A stretch of 42,411 nt of DNA from Peptoniphilus_A genitalis (GTDB lineage Bacteria > Bacillota > Clostridia > Tissierellales > Peptoniphilaceae). Made by a program: the position numbers and the translations under genes. The DNA is taken from assembly GCF_949769225.1 (NCBI RefSeq), contig NZ_CATKPB010000014.1; one strand, 5' to 3'. Position 1 is the stretch's first letter. Every line of letters starts with the position of its first letter. Below the pieces are notes generated by a model. It ran no database searches. It was not told the DNA's origin and saw only the letters and a program-made list of their open reading frames with translations. Positions 42,022 through 42,411 of this stretch are shown here, piece by piece.

Positions 42022-42411
42022 TCATCTTTCCTCATTCCTGTAATAGTTCTTTGTCTTTTCCTTTCGTTTTTCGTAGGCTTCTTGTTGCTCCTGATATTTC
42101 TTAATCTGTGCAATGACACTTTGTTTTTCTCCTCTCTTGATTGCCTTGTCAATCTCAATGGATAAATCTATTCCATAATCCTCATTGACTGTCTTGACGG
42201 CATACTTGATATGGTTAATACTTTCGTACTCTTCTTTGATTGATTGTGATTGTCTGTTGAGTTTCGATATTTCATCTTCAAGGCTTTGGATTTCTTTTTT
42301 CCAGTCTTTAGACTTAATCGCCGATGAGCCTGTTATCTTTTCAAGAATTGCCCTTGCTCTTTTATATTTATCTATCTCATCTTTATGGGAATTGTAAAAG
42401 CTGTCTTTGAA
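42022..42411 (-). CDS. MobA/MobL-type relaxase, C-terminal 129 residues (cut by window edge)
   Basis: The frame is open from the right edge of the window to the TGA at 42022-42024. The visible part is helical: FYNSHKDEIDKYKRARAILE, SKDWKKEIQSLEDEISKLNR, INHIKYAVKTVNEDYGI, and a basic end (YEKRKEKTKNYYRNEER). The 'F/Y-x-x-H-x-x-x-I-x-x-y-K-x-A' helix followed by 'W-x-x-E-x-x-x-L' is the usual C-terminal region of MobA/MobL (MOBQ) relaxases, which in this ICE family lie just ahead of the replication initiator gene. The catalytic N-terminus is outside the window. The tail carries SVIAQIKKYQ, similar to the tails of the helicase and the OB-fold protein. Confidence 0.6.
   Translation of the reverse strand, partial: FKDSFYNSHKDEIDKYKRARAILEKITGSSAIKSKDWKKEIQSLEDEISKLNRQSQSIKEEYESINHIKYAVKTVNEDYGIDLSIEIDKAIKRGEKQSVIAQIKKYQEQQEAYEKRKEKTKNYYRNEER

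Noticed and set aside
41910..42158. 82-codon Arg-rich leftward frame at the right edge
   Set aside because: It is an out-of-frame reading of the MobA/MobL-type C-terminus and of the replication gene leader; the correct frame ends at 42022.

Overview
The window is most of a large integrative and conjugative element (ICE/CTn) from an AT-rich, low-GC Firmicute. This is shown by strong AGGAGG ribosome-binding sites, consensus TATAAT boxes, A-rich codon use and the protein families present (TndX/TnpX-like serine recombinase, Maff2, PrgI, CD1107/CD1108/CD1112 and DUF4315 families, TnpW). The genus cannot be fixed from the sequence; anaerobic Clostridia/Tissierellia or streptococci would all fit. 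Nearly everything is read right to left; only the MobC-relaxase pair reads left to right.

Layout. 1-480: start of an AbiEi-like antitoxin gene, then a gene-free stretch with a 23-bp tandem repeat, probably close to the left end of the element. 549-3547: maintenance module (large serine recombinase, 48-aa SHOCT-like protein, a long leader with tiny ORFs and hairpins, small sigma-70-like protein). 3779-11138: a six-gene uptake cargo (two ABC half-transporters, an AraC regulator, an ECF transporter A-A'/T/S) behind one promoter that carries a palindrome in its spacer. 11186-13192: a rightward mobilisation cassette (promoter, oriT-like inverted repeats, MobC, MOBP-type relaxase). 13222-16165: a compact operon of XRE regulator, DUF4297/Cap4-like nuclease and Rad50/SMC-like ATPase, best read as an anti-phage or anti-plasmid system related to Lamassu/ABC-three-component systems but with only two main components.

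16307-39523: conjugation core, transcribed leftward: (truncated) VirD4 coupling protein, SSB, Maff2, VirB6-like, small membrane protein, PrgI, VirB4, NlpC/P60 hydrolase, DUF4315, CD1107-like surface protein, topoisomerase III, AbrB + AlbA/Schlafen-type protein, a 2918-aa methylase/helicase giant, and an OB-fold protein. 39625-42411: ORF6N protein, a ribbon-helix-helix-like protein, a frameshifted replication initiator, and the C-terminus of a second relaxase of MobA/MobL type. The VirB4/VirB6/PrgI/P60 proteins would build the mating channel; relaxase, MobC, SSB, TopB and helicase would process DNA; the recombinase would excise and integrate.

Most noteworthy: the two-gene nuclease/SMC island; a 136-aa ORF with its own strong ribosome-binding site fully nested in another frame of the giant helicase gene; a similar C-terminal tail in three unrelated element proteins; intrinsic terminators repeated throughout a same-strand gene train; a coupling protein that has lost its P-loop half; two relaxases of different types in one window; and an uptake cargo resembling metallophore importers without biosynthesis genes.
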